Assembly (NCBI GenBank): GCA_963575745.1
Contig: CAUYUJ010021693.1
Location: 384,768 to 444,767, forward strand
From: Prorocentrum cordatum
Lineage: Eukaryota; Sar; Dinophyceae; Prorocentrales; Prorocentraceae
Direction of reading: 5' to 3'
Length of the DNA: 60,000 nt
Position numbers and translations under genes: made by a program. The notes beneath the pieces were generated by a model. That model ran no database searches, was not told the origin of the DNA, and saw only the letters and a program-made list of their open reading frames with translations. How positions within the stretch are numbered: position 1 is the first letter of the stretch; each line of letters starts with the position of its first letter. This document shows, piece by piece, positions 25,816 through 37,262 of this stretch.

Positions 25816-28528
25816 CGGAGCCACAGGTCCGCTACGACACGCGTCCGCGGATAGAGAAAATCAGCGCCATGGTAAGGGATGGGAGGGAGGGGTAGGATGT
25901 CAGATGTTGACGCGAGCGCACCTAACTTGGCTTTCCCCCTCTCCCTTCCCCCTCCCCGAAAGTAACTCCAATGGGAAGGGGGGGTCCTGGGCTCATCAAC
26001 GTACCTTGCGGCCTCCGGAACTTCGAAATCTAGACTCCGTGGCCTACAGGATGCCCAAGATGCCATCTCAGGTGGCTCAAGCTCGGCTCGAACACGCCGA
26101 GAAGAGCTCGGAAACAACCGAGATGGCATCACGACTGCCAAAGTGGCCTCCATGACAGCCCAACAAGCTCCAAAAGAGCCCCCAAGAGGCCCCCAGGAGG
26201 CAAAAGTCGCCCCAATCAATTGGGAAAGCGAATATGTTTGGCAGATTCGTTCGTTCTTCATAGCGCCCAGAACGGCTCAAGAGGCCCCCCTCGCTCCAAG
26301 ACGAACAGACAAGCCCCGAAGAGGGCTGCAAGACGGCCCAAGAAACACGCAAGGGGGGCCCGCGCCAAAGACTGCCTAAGGAAACCCCAAGAGGGCTACA
26401 AAAAGGGCAACTCGAACGGAGATGTCGAACGCTCCGCTCCAAGAGCGCCCCACGAGGCCCAAACAAAACTCCCACACGATCCCCAAAAGGCCTCACCCGT
26501 GGACTTTTGGTTCCGCCGGGGGTCGGCAGAGCAGTCATATTGATCGTCTTGATCTGAGGGGACGACGCCGTCGACCGCCCACGATATCGTCCGCGTGCAA
26601 CCTCGACCCCGGAAGACTTCCAAGAGCAAGCGACTGCTTGTCCGCGGCGGCACGAAGTACATTTGACGACAGCATCGCAGGTCCTTACTGGCACACCTGC
26701 ACCTGAACCCGCCACCGATCCCCGCCGCCCCCCCCAACCCCCACACTTGTCACATCCTATCGTTTCCGACTCCCGCGCCCGCACCGCTTGTCGGAGCTGG
26801 GCGACTAGAGACAACAGCAACTCGGAATCGGTCCCCGGGTACCTCCCAGACTCCTACCAGAAGAGCCAAGTAAAACAAGTTTCGCCATACAAACAGACAA
26901 TCTAGCTGTTGCGCCGCGCTTTTCAAAACCGATGGCTTATTAGCAAGTGCGCGGCCGTCTGCATAACCTCCCCGGCCATGTTCCCGTGAAAGAGTTCGCT
27001 CATGGTAACTAGGCCCATGTGGCGTTGCTAATTTGTTCGGCAAGGCCCACCCAAAAATCATCAAGCAGTCGAATTGCACTGATTTGGCATGCGTTGCAGC
27101 ACGCAGCGACGCTGTGAGGTCCTCTTGGAGGCATCTCGGGGCGGGCCCTGTTGGGGGCCTTGAGGAGCCCTTTGGGGCGATCTTGGAGGCCATCGATCAA
27201 CGAGGGTGGGGTGGCCAACTACGTCCCACCCTAGGGGTCAGACAAATTGCCACTCAGGGCCCTCTTGGAGCGCTATTGGAGCGCTATTGGGCGCCTTCGG
27301 GGCCGTCTTGGGCCCCTCCTGGGGCTCGCTTAGGCCATCTCGGAGTGATGTTGAAGTCTCTCGAGCCCATCGGAAGCGAGAGGCGAGAGAATTTCATAAC
27401 ATATTGACTTTCTGATGGCGTCTAATGGTTCTGGTCTCTCGGGGGTGGGACTGGGGAGGCTCCGTGGCCAGTTGGAACCGCTTTGGAGCGATCCCGGAGA
27501 TGATTGGATGCAAGTCGGAGGCTATATTGAACCATGTCGGGCAACATTGTACGATCTTGAAGGCCATCTCGGGCTAGCTGGGGCCCTCTTGGGGCCGTCT
27601 TGGGACCATCTTGGACCTTCCAACGACCCGCGGAACTCCCCCTCTGGATCCAGGGAGGAGGGGTAGGGGAAGAGGAAAGCCTCCCCCAAAAAAGGAGAAG
27701 TTGCAACAACAAACTCGCTAAACCACCTACGGCCGCAGGGCTGGCGGGATTATGTTGCCATTGTGCGTAACGGTTTCAAATTGCATTTCCTCGTCAACCT
27801 CCTCAATCCTTCCTCCCTTCCTCTTTTTGCGTCGGAACCACGATACCGCCAAACTCGCCCTTGGCGTCGGGGACTGAAAGACACAGGATGCCGCCTCGCA
27901 GGCCCTCGTCCCTGTTTTTCTTCTCTGTTCTCCAATCCAAATTGTCCTCCCCGTCCCACTCCTGCGGTCGGAAAGCCAAAATGGGCCGAAGAGCCATCGC
28001 ATGCACTTTCCCAGACCCCGCTTCCCGCCACGGCACTCCGTGCGCATACATCCAGGAACTGTCCCCGTGATCCAGAATAGGCGACCTGTAATCCCTTTCT
28101 AACTGACCCCCGAACTCAGGAGGATCCGCCCTTCGGGACCCCAGCTTTCAGCTGAAAAGACAGGGCCGTCCCGACGTGGGTTGAAAAATGACACCCACAG
28201 TTGTTTGACGAGAAGTGGAGGGGGCTATCGTTTTTTTAGGGTCCGCCGCGCTTGAACGGGAGTCGCCCTGTTTTTCTCACCATCTCCACATCATTTTCCA
28301 CACCATCTTCACACAGGTTTTCACGAAGGTTTCCACCAGCACAAGGAGCCAGATTTTCACACCGCAACAACCCCAGTGTCCACGGGGGCGGATGTTCCCG
28401 AGCCTGGGGATCAAGCTGGCCCCAGACAGCAATCAGGCAAGCCCCGCCCGCCTGGCGCCCACAACAGGCCACTGGCGCGGGACGGGGTCTAGGCACATGC
28501 GCCCGTGCTTCTGGTGTGGAAACAGCGC
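25816..28528. repeat. Field of degenerate CTTGGGG/CCCCAAG repeats and anonymous DNA
   Basis: Plus-strand CCCCAAGAGG-type units dominate 26,140-26,470. The reverse orientation (CTTGGGGC, CTTGGAGC) dominates 27,110-27,360 and 27,580-27,620. Unit spacing varies around 11-18 bases. No gene is recognised in between. Confidence 0.6.
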
Positions 28529-28795
28529 AACTCCTGCCACGCCCCGCGACCCTGAGAAGGACAGAGACTGCGATAAGAAACCACCCTCTGCGCACCCCGT
28601 GCGGAGTGGAAAAGAGGGCCACGAATGCCACGCCCGGCGACCCTGAGACGGATAGAAACTGCGGTGAAGGACCACCCCTTGCGCACCCCATGCGGTGTGG
28701 AGAAAGTGCCACGACTGCCACGCCCCGCGACCCTGAGACGGACAGAGACCGCGGACAAGGACCACCCCCTCCGCACCCCCAGCTGTGGAGAAATT
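28529..28795 (+). repeat. Three tandem copies of a 90-91-bp repeat
   Basis: The block GCCACGCCCCGCGACCCTGA recurs at 28,536, 28,627 and 28,717, giving spacings of 91 and 90 bases. Each unit ends with a GCGCACCCC-type stretch. No coding role is apparent. Confidence 0.85.
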
Positions 28796-28879
28796 ATCCC
28801 GGCAAAGCGACCTAACAGCGATGTGCAGAAGCATAGCTGGAAAAATTGCCTGTGGTATTCATGTAAGAGCGCTGTTGTA

Positions 28880-29095
28880 GAATTATGGTGTTCTCGCAGT
28901 CGCATTCGGATTCGCAGTGGCAGTCGCAGTGGCAACATCAGCGGCAGTCGCAGTGGCACTGCCAGTAGTTGCAGTAGCAATAGCTACACTAGCAGCAGCA
29001 ACAGCAGCAGCAACAGCAGAAATAGTAACAGTAGTAGTAGCAGTAGAAGTAGTAGTGATGGTAGTAGTGGTAACAGTGAAGTAGTAGTTGTAGTG
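28880..29095. repeat. Degenerate AGC/AGT trinucleotide tract
   Basis: GGCAGTCGCAGT-type units grade into AGCAGC and AGTAGT. Ser- and Thr-rich frames across it are artefacts. Confidence 0.8.
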
Positions 29096-29195
29096 TGTGG
29101 AGTGAACGAGTAGTTGAAGTGTGTGGTGTAGTGTGGTGTAGTGTGTGGAGTGAACGAGTAGTTGTAGCGTGTAGAGTACGAGTGAAGATGATGAG

Positions 29196-29592
29196 TCTTG
29201 GGAAATGGAAGAGCACGAAGTGGCGTACAGTTGGCTCCGGGCATTCAAAATGTTGCCCGGGAGTGGAGTTCTGGGAAGTGGAAGAGCACGAAGTGGCCTA
29301 CAGTTGGCTCCGGGCATTCAAGATGTGGCCCGGGAATGGAGTTCTGGGAAATCGAAGAGCACGAATTGGCCTACAATTGGCTCCGGGCATCCAAAATGTG
29401 GCCCGGGAGTTGAGTTCTGGGAAATCGAAGAACACGAAGTGGCCTACAGTTGGCTCCGGGCATCCAAAATGTGGCCCGGGAATTGAGTTCTGGGAAGTCG
29501 AAGAACACGAAATGGCCTACAGTTGGCTCTGGGCATTCAAAATGTGGCCCGGGAATGGAGTTCTGGGAGGTCGAAGAGCACGAAGTGTGTGA
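29196..29592 (+). repeat. 73-bp tandem repeat, about 5.5 copies
   Basis: The block GAGCACGAAGTGG (or GAACACGAA) starts at 29,211, 29,284, 29,357, 29,430, 29,503 and 29,576, an exactly constant 73-base period. Each unit contains TACAGTTGGCTCCGGGCATC and GTTCTGGGAA. Because 73 is one more than a multiple of three, the same peptide (EEHEVAYSWLRA) appears in rotating frames. Confidence 0.95.
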
Positions 29593-29729
29593 CTGTTTGC
29601 TTAAAACGAGCCCGGTTCTTGCCTGTCCGGGTCCCGCCCAGACCCCCCTGGGGAGTCATCAGATGCTCTCTTTTGACCCCATCAGAAACCTATCAGTCTT
29701 CGCTGTTAAATAAAAACCACGCCTGCCAC

Positions 29730-29777
29730 GGGCGCGCGCGTGTGCGAGGGCGTATGCGTGTGGGTGTGCGTGTGCCT

Positions 29778-29870
<93 letters not shown>

Positions 29871-30640
29871 CGCGTGCGCGTGCGCGTGTGCGTGTGCGTG
29901 TGCGTGTGCGTATGCGCGCGCGCGCGTGCGTGCGTGTTTGGGTGTGCGCGTGTGCGCGTGTGTGCGTGTGTGCGTGCGTGCGTGAGCGTCCGTGTGCGCG
30001 TGCGTGTGCGTGTGCGTGTGCGCGTGCCTGTGCGTGTGCGTGTGCGTGCGCGTGCGCGCGCGTGCGCGTGTGCGCGTGTGTGCGTGTGTGCGTGTGCGCG
30101 TGTGCGCGTGTGCGCGTGTGTGCGTGTGTGCGTGTGCGCGTGCGTGCGTGTGCGCGTGTGTGCGTGTGTGCATGTGTGCGTGTATGTGTGTGTGCGTGCG
30201 TATGTGCGTGTGTGCGTGTGTGCGTGTGTGCCTTTCCCACTGGAGCAGCCGCCCTCTGCCCAGCCGCCGACGCAAAAAGTGTGCGTGTGTGCGTGTGTGC
30301 GCGTGTGCGTGCGTGCACGTGTGTGTGTGTGTGTGTGTGTGCGTATGCGTGTGTGCGTGTGTGCATGTGCGTGTGTGCGTGTATGCGTGCGTACGTGTGT
30401 GCGGGTGTGTGCGTGTGTGCGTACGTGTCTGCGTGTGTGTGTGTGTGTGCGTGTGTGTGTGTGTGTGTGTGCGTGCGTGCGTATGTTTGTGTGTGAGCGC
30501 GGCTAGTGCGTGCGTGCGTGCGTGTGTGTGTGTGTGTGAGCGCGGCTAGTGCGTGCGCGTGTATGGTGTGTGTGTGTGTTGGTGTGCGCGTGCATGTCAT
30601 GCACGTGTGCGTATGTCTGGTGAGTGTGCGAGCGAGGAGG
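29730..30640. repeat. TG/TGCG-rich microsatellite tract (~0.9 kb)
   Basis: It contains an uninterrupted (GT)n run of 79 bases at 29,788-29,866 and long alternating TGCG stretches. Alternating purine-pyrimidine sequence of this kind is prone to adopt Z-DNA. A ~45-base non-repeat island interrupts it at about 30,232-30,278. Cys/Val-rich frames are artefacts. Confidence 0.95.
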
Positions 30641-31858
30641 AGCAGGGGTGATGTTGGCGACGCGGGTGCGACGCGGATGGGAAGAAAATCATAACCCCAA
30701 GCATGTGGGGAACAAGCGAGGTTCACGCGACAAGACATGGCGACCTTACGCGGCGGCTTACGCGCGAACGTCCGCGCAGTCCACCCCGTTACGTTCGCCT
30801 CCCAAGAGTGGCATTACCATCTTATTCGTTATCCTTCGAGAGCCTATGTGTCCGTTTGTTGTCTTCTCCTTCCTCGTCCTCCCACGTTCTGACCGTTCGT
30901 CCTCCTCTTTACTCTCCATTCCTCCTCCTCTTTTTCCTGCTTCTTCGTCCTCCTTCTTCTCCTCTTGAGTGCCCACGTGTTCTGCTCTTCCTCGTCGCCG
31001 CCGCCCTCCTGCCTCGAGGGCTTCTTTTGCTCCCTCAAGAACCGCGGCGGAGCCCTAGCCATGGCACCGCGGCGCGCGGGGGACCGCTGCTCCTATCACT
31101 ACACGAGATGCCGAAGAAAGATTGGAACGCCACTCAGTCGCACGAAGGCCCCCGAGCTCCGACGACGTGAAGAATCTTAACGCCGGGATGCGTCACACTC
31201 AAAAGCCATCGACCCCACCCTTCAAGCCCGGATCGGCCCCAGGGAGCCCGGGATCGGGGCCCCAGCTGTCCGCCGTGATTGCTGCACGACGCCCGGATCA
31301 TGGGGGCACTCTGCCACTGAACACGCCAAAACTTGGCCCCTGTATTGAGGACAGGCGTCGGCGGAGAGGCGCCTCGGCGCCCCCGACCCGAAGCACCCGT
31401 CACCAGGCGGCAGAACTGCTGCCCCTTGTGGATGAGGAATCGATCCAGGCAGACATAGGCGGCGCGCACAAGCACGTGGCGCGAGGAGGGCGGCCTTCTA
31501 CGAAGCTGGAGGGACTTCTCAGGAGGCAAAGGCCTGTCCCCGGCATCCATAAGAAGCCCCCTAGGAAACCTCGAGGCCCTTCCCGAAGGACCCTGCCTTC
31601 CATGAAGCTCACCGCCTTCTGACGAGGCCATCCACATTGCACGACCCCCTTGGTGCGCGCCGCCGAACGAGACAAGAGCCGCCAAGATGCCGACCCGCTT
31701 GAGGAAGAAGGGATAATGATGACACAAGGGGTGCGATGATAAACAAAAGGTGCATGGCAAACATTTGTGCAAATCACGCCCACGAGACACGACTGAAAAT
31801 CTGATACGGATGTACGGTGTAGGGATGCACGGTGCCCGGAGCGTAGTAACATTGATCG
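30641..31858. other. Anonymous DNA, no gene recognised
   Basis: A pyrimidine-rich stretch (30,860-30,965) and GC-rich sequence are seen. Frames in this stretch show no conserved motif. Confidence 0.5.
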
Positions 31859-31978
31859 TGCGCCTAGTCGTAGTAGTAGTTGTAGTGGTAGTAGTAGTGG
31901 CAGTAGTAGTAGTAGTAGTAGTAGTAGTAAGAATAACCGTAGTGGTAGTAGTAGTAGTAGTAGTAGTAGTAATAGTAA

Positions 31979-32034
<56 letters not shown>

Positions 32035-32118
32035 ATCGTAGTAGTAAAAGAAGAAGAAGAAGTAGTAGTAGTAGTAGTAGTAAGAGTAAGAGTAATAGTA
32101 GTAGTTGTCGTAGTAGTC

Positions 32119-32162
<44 letters not shown>

Positions 32163-32394
32163 AGTAATAATAATAATAGTAGTGCTAGTCCCGGTCGTAA
32201 TCGTAGGAGTAGTAGTAGTAGTAGTAGTAGTAGTACTAGTCGTAGTAGTCTAAGAAGAAGGAGCAAGAGTGGTAGTAATGGTAGTAGTAGTCGCCGTAGT
32301 AGTCGCAGTAGTAGCGATAGTAACATTAGTAGTAGGAGTAGTAGTAGTAGTAATAATAGTAGTTGTGGTAGTAGTAGTAGTACGAGTACCGGCC

Positions 32395-32427
<33 letters not shown>

Positions 32428-32648
32428 ATAGTGGTAGAAGTAATACTAATCGTAGTCGAAATAGTAACAGTAGCGCTGATCGTATCAGTATGAGTAGTAG
32501 TAGTAGTAGAAGCAGTAGCAGTCGTAGGCGTAGTAGTCGATATCTTTGATCGTAATGGTAGTGGTAATAGAAGTGGTAGTAGTAGTAGTAGTAGTAGCAG
32601 TAGTAGTAGGAGTAGTAGTAGCACTAGTACTACGAGTAGAAGAAGCAA

Positions 32649-32685
<37 letters not shown>

Positions 32686-32890
32686 TGTTGTAATAGTAGT
32701 AGTACTAATAGTAGTAGTAGCAGTAGTAGTAGTAGTAGTAGTAGTAGTAGCCGTAGCAGTCAGACTAGAAATAGTAGTGGTAGTAGTAGCAGTAGTCGCC
32801 GTCGTCATAATCGTACTAGCACTGGTAGTGGTAGTGGTAGTAGTAGCAGTAGTAGTAGCAATGATAAGAAGCAGCAGTCGTATACAATAA
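31859..32890. repeat. (TAG)n trinucleotide array, ~1 kb
   Basis: TAG/GTA repeats are interspersed with TCG, TGG and AAG variants. They produce poly-Leu and poly-Val frames that are not genes. TAG on the plus strand supplies stops in one frame but leaves the others open. Confidence 0.95.
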
Positions 32891-33619
32891 AACAAAAACC
32901 AGTACTCACAAGCGGTTCACATATTGAATGTGATGCGTTCGGGCCCCCAAACGTTTTCTGGAGTTTAGCTCCGTCGGGACATTGGAGGTGTACGCAAACT
33001 TTGTGGTAAACGCAGGCACTGCGATGCACGCGGGAGATGGTCACAAATGAGCTGTGGATTTCGCAGTGTCCCCACCTGTTGCGGCGCCAAGGGTCACCAA
33101 AAGCCCTTCCTTGAAATTTCAGAACAGGTCGGATCTGTTAGAATTCCTAGGACTCCCCAAGAGGCCCTTTCGGGAAACTGGCAATTGGTAGGACCGCTAA
33201 GCATTTCTAAAATTCCTTAGGAGGTCCTCCAAATAATCTGGGAATACGTCGGATTACCTACGATGCCGTCCTGTTTCACATCCCACGTTCGTGTGCAAGG
33301 TTTTCGTCTTGCGTGTATAACAAGTGTATTCTGCAGTTGAACAAGGTTTGTACTCTCACACATCACCTTCAAGTCGCAAACGAGTTCTATTATAGTCGTA
33401 TTGTATCCGCATTGGGTTAATATTGTATTCGTATTAAACTCATGTTGCATTCGTATTGCATGCGTATTAAACTCGTATGTCTGTGATGCGTGTTCGTATT
33501 GTATTGTGTTCGTGATGTATTTGTATTGTGTTCGGCTGTGGCTGTATGCACGAACCCGAACCCCGAACCCGAACCCTTATCCATACATTATGAGAAGAAA
33601 CGAAGGTGAGGTGTGACCC
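32891..33619. other. Anonymous AT-richer spacer between TAG arrays
   Basis: GTATT-rich sequence is present at 33,390-33,530. A short CCCGAAC direct repeat occurs at 33,550-33,575. No gene is seen. Confidence 0.5.
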
Positions 33620-33747
33620 TAATAGTATGAGTAGTAATAGTAGTAGTAGTAGTAGTAGTACTACTACTACTAGTAGTAGTAGTAGTAGTAGTAGTAGGGG
33701 TAGTCGTCGTCGAAGCAGTCGTAGTAGTCGTAGTAGTCGTAGTAGTC

Positions 33748-33779
<32 letters not shown>

Positions 33780-33929
33780 CGTAGTAATACTACTGGCAAT
33801 CATAGAAATCATGGTAATGAAAAAGAAGAGTACGTAGCAGTACTAGTAGTAATAGTAGCAGTCATCGTAAAATAGTTGTAGTAATAGTAGTCGCAGCAGT
33901 AGTAGTCATATAAGTAGTAGTAGTAGTAT

Positions 33930-33964
<35 letters not shown>

Positions 33965-33977
33965 ATACTAGTCGTAA

Positions 33978-34039
<62 letters not shown>

Positions 34040-34171
34040 TAGTCGTAGTCGTAGTCGTAGTAGTAGTAGTAGTAGTAGTAGTAGTAATAGTAGTAGTAGT
34101 AGTAGTAGTAGACGAAGAAGAAGTAGTAGTGGTAGTTGTTGTAGTAGTAATAGTAGTAGTAGAACAAGCAA

Positions 34172-34212
<41 letters not shown>

Positions 34213-34257
34213 CTAGTAGTAGTATTAGTAGTAATAGTAGTAGTAGTAGTAGTAGTA

Positions 34258-34304
<47 letters not shown>

Positions 34305-34312
34305 CGTGGAGG
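33620..34312. repeat. (TAG)n trinucleotide array, ~0.7 kb
   Basis: It has the same repeat unit and strand orientation as the array at 31,859-32,890, with TCG and AAG interruptions. Confidence 0.95.
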
Positions 34313-36162
34313 AACACGAAATACGGTGTAGGCTGTAGGATGTACGCTAGTCAACATAGGAAGATTGCAGCTTCGATTCGTACTCTCCCCAGCGATAATG
34401 AAGATGGGTTTCGCCGCCCCCCTCCCCCGAACAACTGTCTTAGCCAGGGGTGATCACCACTCAGGGGTTCAGGGGGTGGGGATGCTTTATTATCGACGCT
34501 CATGCAGAACCAGCTTGTGGAGACCTTTTCAGGATGAGTGTGTAGTGTAAAGACGGTGCTGACTGAGGTTATACGTGCCGCCGATCGACATGAATTATAT
34601 CTCTGCCCAACCTAGCCCACATGCTGAGAGCGCGGAGAAGTATGTCAGAGCACAACCTGTGGAAATAAAGTAGCGGGGGGACCAGCCGCAAGGTATTCTA
34701 CACTGCTTGTCCCTTGCTTGCAAATGTTGACAAGTCGATACATCCCGCCGCGGGCCACAAAGTACTGATATGATTTGCAACTGCGATGCCTGCCGAGATA
34801 CTTCCGCCGTTCCGTCGTGCTGACGGCGTGAGCGTGGGCCCTCTTGGCCTCTTGGACCCAACACCCGGCACAGGAGACTGAAGAACTCATGCGGTGCCTG
34901 TATCCCGCCCGCTGGCTCAAACTCTCACTGGCACTGCACGCAACGAAGAAAACATTTGCGCAGAGCCAGGCCGAGGAGTCTCGGAAACCCTGCGCGCAGG
35001 ACCCCCTCCTTTCGCTCCTCCTGCTTCTCCCTCTCCTCATAAAGGGGGCCTTCCGTCAAGCAGTCGGTCTTCCGTTGCCGGCGCCGATGGAGCGTGCAGT
35101 ATCTCAAAACCGCGTCTGACGCCCACCGAGGGAATGCGGGAGGCCGCGTTTCGTTCAAGCGCGCCGGGTCCACTGGCGGTGCCGGCGGCACGTGAGCAAC
35201 ATCCCGTGGCGGAAATTGTGGAGCACCTTTGGTGCAAAGTATGGCGCAACATCCTGTAACATATCTACTGGCCTGTGGCCCTCCATCGTGCCTGGGTGCA
35301 CGTCAGAAACCTCTGGGGCCCTCTTGGCCCGTTTAGGGGCGCTTGCGGCTCCGAAAGTCATGCCAGAAGCGCCAGGCAACCGCGGGAGCCACGCCAGGAA
35401 CCCCGAACATTGGAGAATTTGGGGTCGGGGCCCCTTGATATTCGGAGGGTCTCACGCGGCCCTGAGGCCTCTTGGGCCGACCGTGTCCTCTTGAAAAATC
35501 TGTGTACTCAAGATCAATCAGATTCGATACGGGAAGTCCTGTCGAATCGGAATGAGCGTCGGATCGGGTCGCATCGACCCGAAGCTGGAATCGAAGCGGA
35601 TCGGCCGCGCCAGGATGCGCAGCAACGCCATGCAGACATCGGGCCACATCGGGTCGTCTGGGATCGAAACCGAGACCGACCGATCGGATCGAAATGAAGC
35701 GGGTCCCCTATCTGATGGGCAGGTTCCACCACCGCTACCACAGGTAGGAGAGGGAGGAGGAGGAGGACCTTCCCATCCCCCGTCCTACCTATGGTAGTGG
35801 TGGTGGTAAATTGGCCGTTGAGGAGAAGAAGGAGCTCCCCGTCCTCCCCATGATAGTGGTGGTGGAGAATTGGCCCATCACTATCGCTCCTTCGCTCTCC
35901 TGGCCTCAACCGTCGCCTCGCATCAGCCCTCAGTCCCGCAGGGAGCGGGTCATCGGTCACGCCCGGCGGATCGCTGGGAGGGTCTGAGAGGGCTGCGCGA
36001 TTCTAGGGGCCTCCGAAGTGGGGTCCGAGTAGATGGCGTCGGAGGATTGCGCCGCGTCGGCGATGCATCGGCGATACATCGGTGACGTCGGCGATGATCT
36101 TTGCGACGTCCAGGTGGGGCTCTAAATCGAGCCGCATCGCCGACGCATCGGCGATGCAGGGC
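34313..36162. other. Anonymous DNA with a small hairpin
   Basis: No gene is recognised. Near 35,726-35,812 a ~23-base arm containing GCTACCACAGGTAGG is followed by its near-perfect inverse. TCGGCGATGCATCGGCGAT-type inverted blocks lie at 36,050-36,160, next to the foldback element. Confidence 0.5.
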
Positions 36163-37262
36163 GATAAGAACACGTTTCTTCATCATCAGCGATGACGGGC
36201 GTCATGGGGGGGTGGAATGGGGGCGGGGGGGGGTGACGTAACGCCCCCCTCCGCCGTGCGGCTCCAGCACCACAGCCGCGCCCGCGCGCACGACGACGAT
36301 GAGCGACGAGCGACGAGCGACAACGACGACGACGACGACAACTACGCGAGCAGCATGTAGGTGGCGATCTGCCCCACAGCGCCTGTGTACACCACCATGC
36401 TCGCATGCACCACAGCGCTTGTGTAAACCACAACGCCCGCGTACACCGCAACGGCCGTGTGCAACACAACGCCTGTGTACACCACAGTGCTTGCGTGCAC
36501 CACAGCGCCTGTGCACACCACAGCGCCTGTCTACACCACAGCATCCGCATACAACGCAGCACTGGTGTACATCAGAGTGCCTGCGTGCACAGGACAGGTA
36601 GAAGGAGCATGTCGGTGAGGATCTGCTGCGGACAGCTAAACGCCACGCCAGGGAAGTGCTGTGAATGCGCCGTTCTCACTCCTCCCTCCTCCACCTCCGC
36701 CTCCTCCTCCTCCTCCTCGACCTCCTCCTCCTCCTCCTCTTCCTCTTCCTCCCTCGCCCTTCCCCACCTGTCGTGCGGGTCGGCACTACAGCGCACGTGC
36801 GCGTCTCAGCGTGCACCGCAGAATGGTCTATTCACTGGTGCCGTGCTGAGTGCACGCAGGCATTGTGGTGTACACTGGTGCTGTGTTGCGCACGGCTGAT
36901 GTGGTGTACGCAGGCGCTGTGGTGTACACAAGCGCTGTGGCGCCAGCAGACACTGTGGCACACACTGGCGCTGTGATGCACGCGGCTGCTGTGGTGTTGT
37001 ACATAGGCGATGTGGTGTACACAGGCGCTGTGGTGCACGCAGGCACTATGGTGTGCACAGGCGTTGTGGTGCAAATCGGTGGACGACTGCGGACCAGACT
37101 CCTATGCGGATTCCCATGGGGACACCGATGCGGATCACGATGCGCACGGCGGCAGTGCCCGGAATGCACTGGGGGGGGGAAGCGTTACGTCACGTCATTA
37201 GGGGGCGGAGGGGGCCGGGGGCTATGACGCCCGTCATGCCCCGAGCAATGAAGAAACGGGCT
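36163..37262. mobile_element. Foldback (long inverted-repeat) element, ~1.1 kb
   Basis: The left arm (36,163-36,597) and right arm (36,838-37,262) are inverted copies. Each starts at its outer edge with a CGTTTCTTCAT block and ATGACGGGCGTCAT, continues with a G/C homopolymer region containing GTGACGTAACGC, and then an array of ~18-bp units of the type CACCACAGCGCCTGTGTA. The ~240-base loop (36,598-36,837) contains a CTC tract. Ala/Val and His/Ser/Ala/Cys-rich frames in the arms are repeat artefacts. The structure resembles foldback transposons, but no transposase or target duplication is evident. Confidence 0.7.

Noticed and set aside
25035-26155. Long His/Thr/Arg-rich frames across the CA tract
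   Set aside because: They are translations of a CA/CACG microsatellite that is open in several frames; there is no non-repeat domain.
27966-27984. Partial spliced-leader match (AAAGCCAAAATGGGCCG)
   Set aside because: Only the central part matches and no retroelement or gene starts here; treated as chance.
28529-29592. Regular repeats considered as a CRISPR array
   Set aside because: The units are head-to-tail tandem repeats without unique spacers, and the organism is a eukaryote.
29523-30738. Cys/Val/Arg and His/Thr frames up to 359 codons across the TG tract
   Set aside because: A TG repeat lacks stops in most frames; the peptides are pure repeat translations.
31400-32326. 308-codon poly-Leu frame
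   Set aside because: It arises from the TAG/CTA array; hydrophobicity here does not indicate a membrane protein.
33550-33576. Telomere-like CCCGAAC repeats
   Set aside because: Only about four degenerate units, not the TTTAGGG-type sequence, in the interior of a repeat region.
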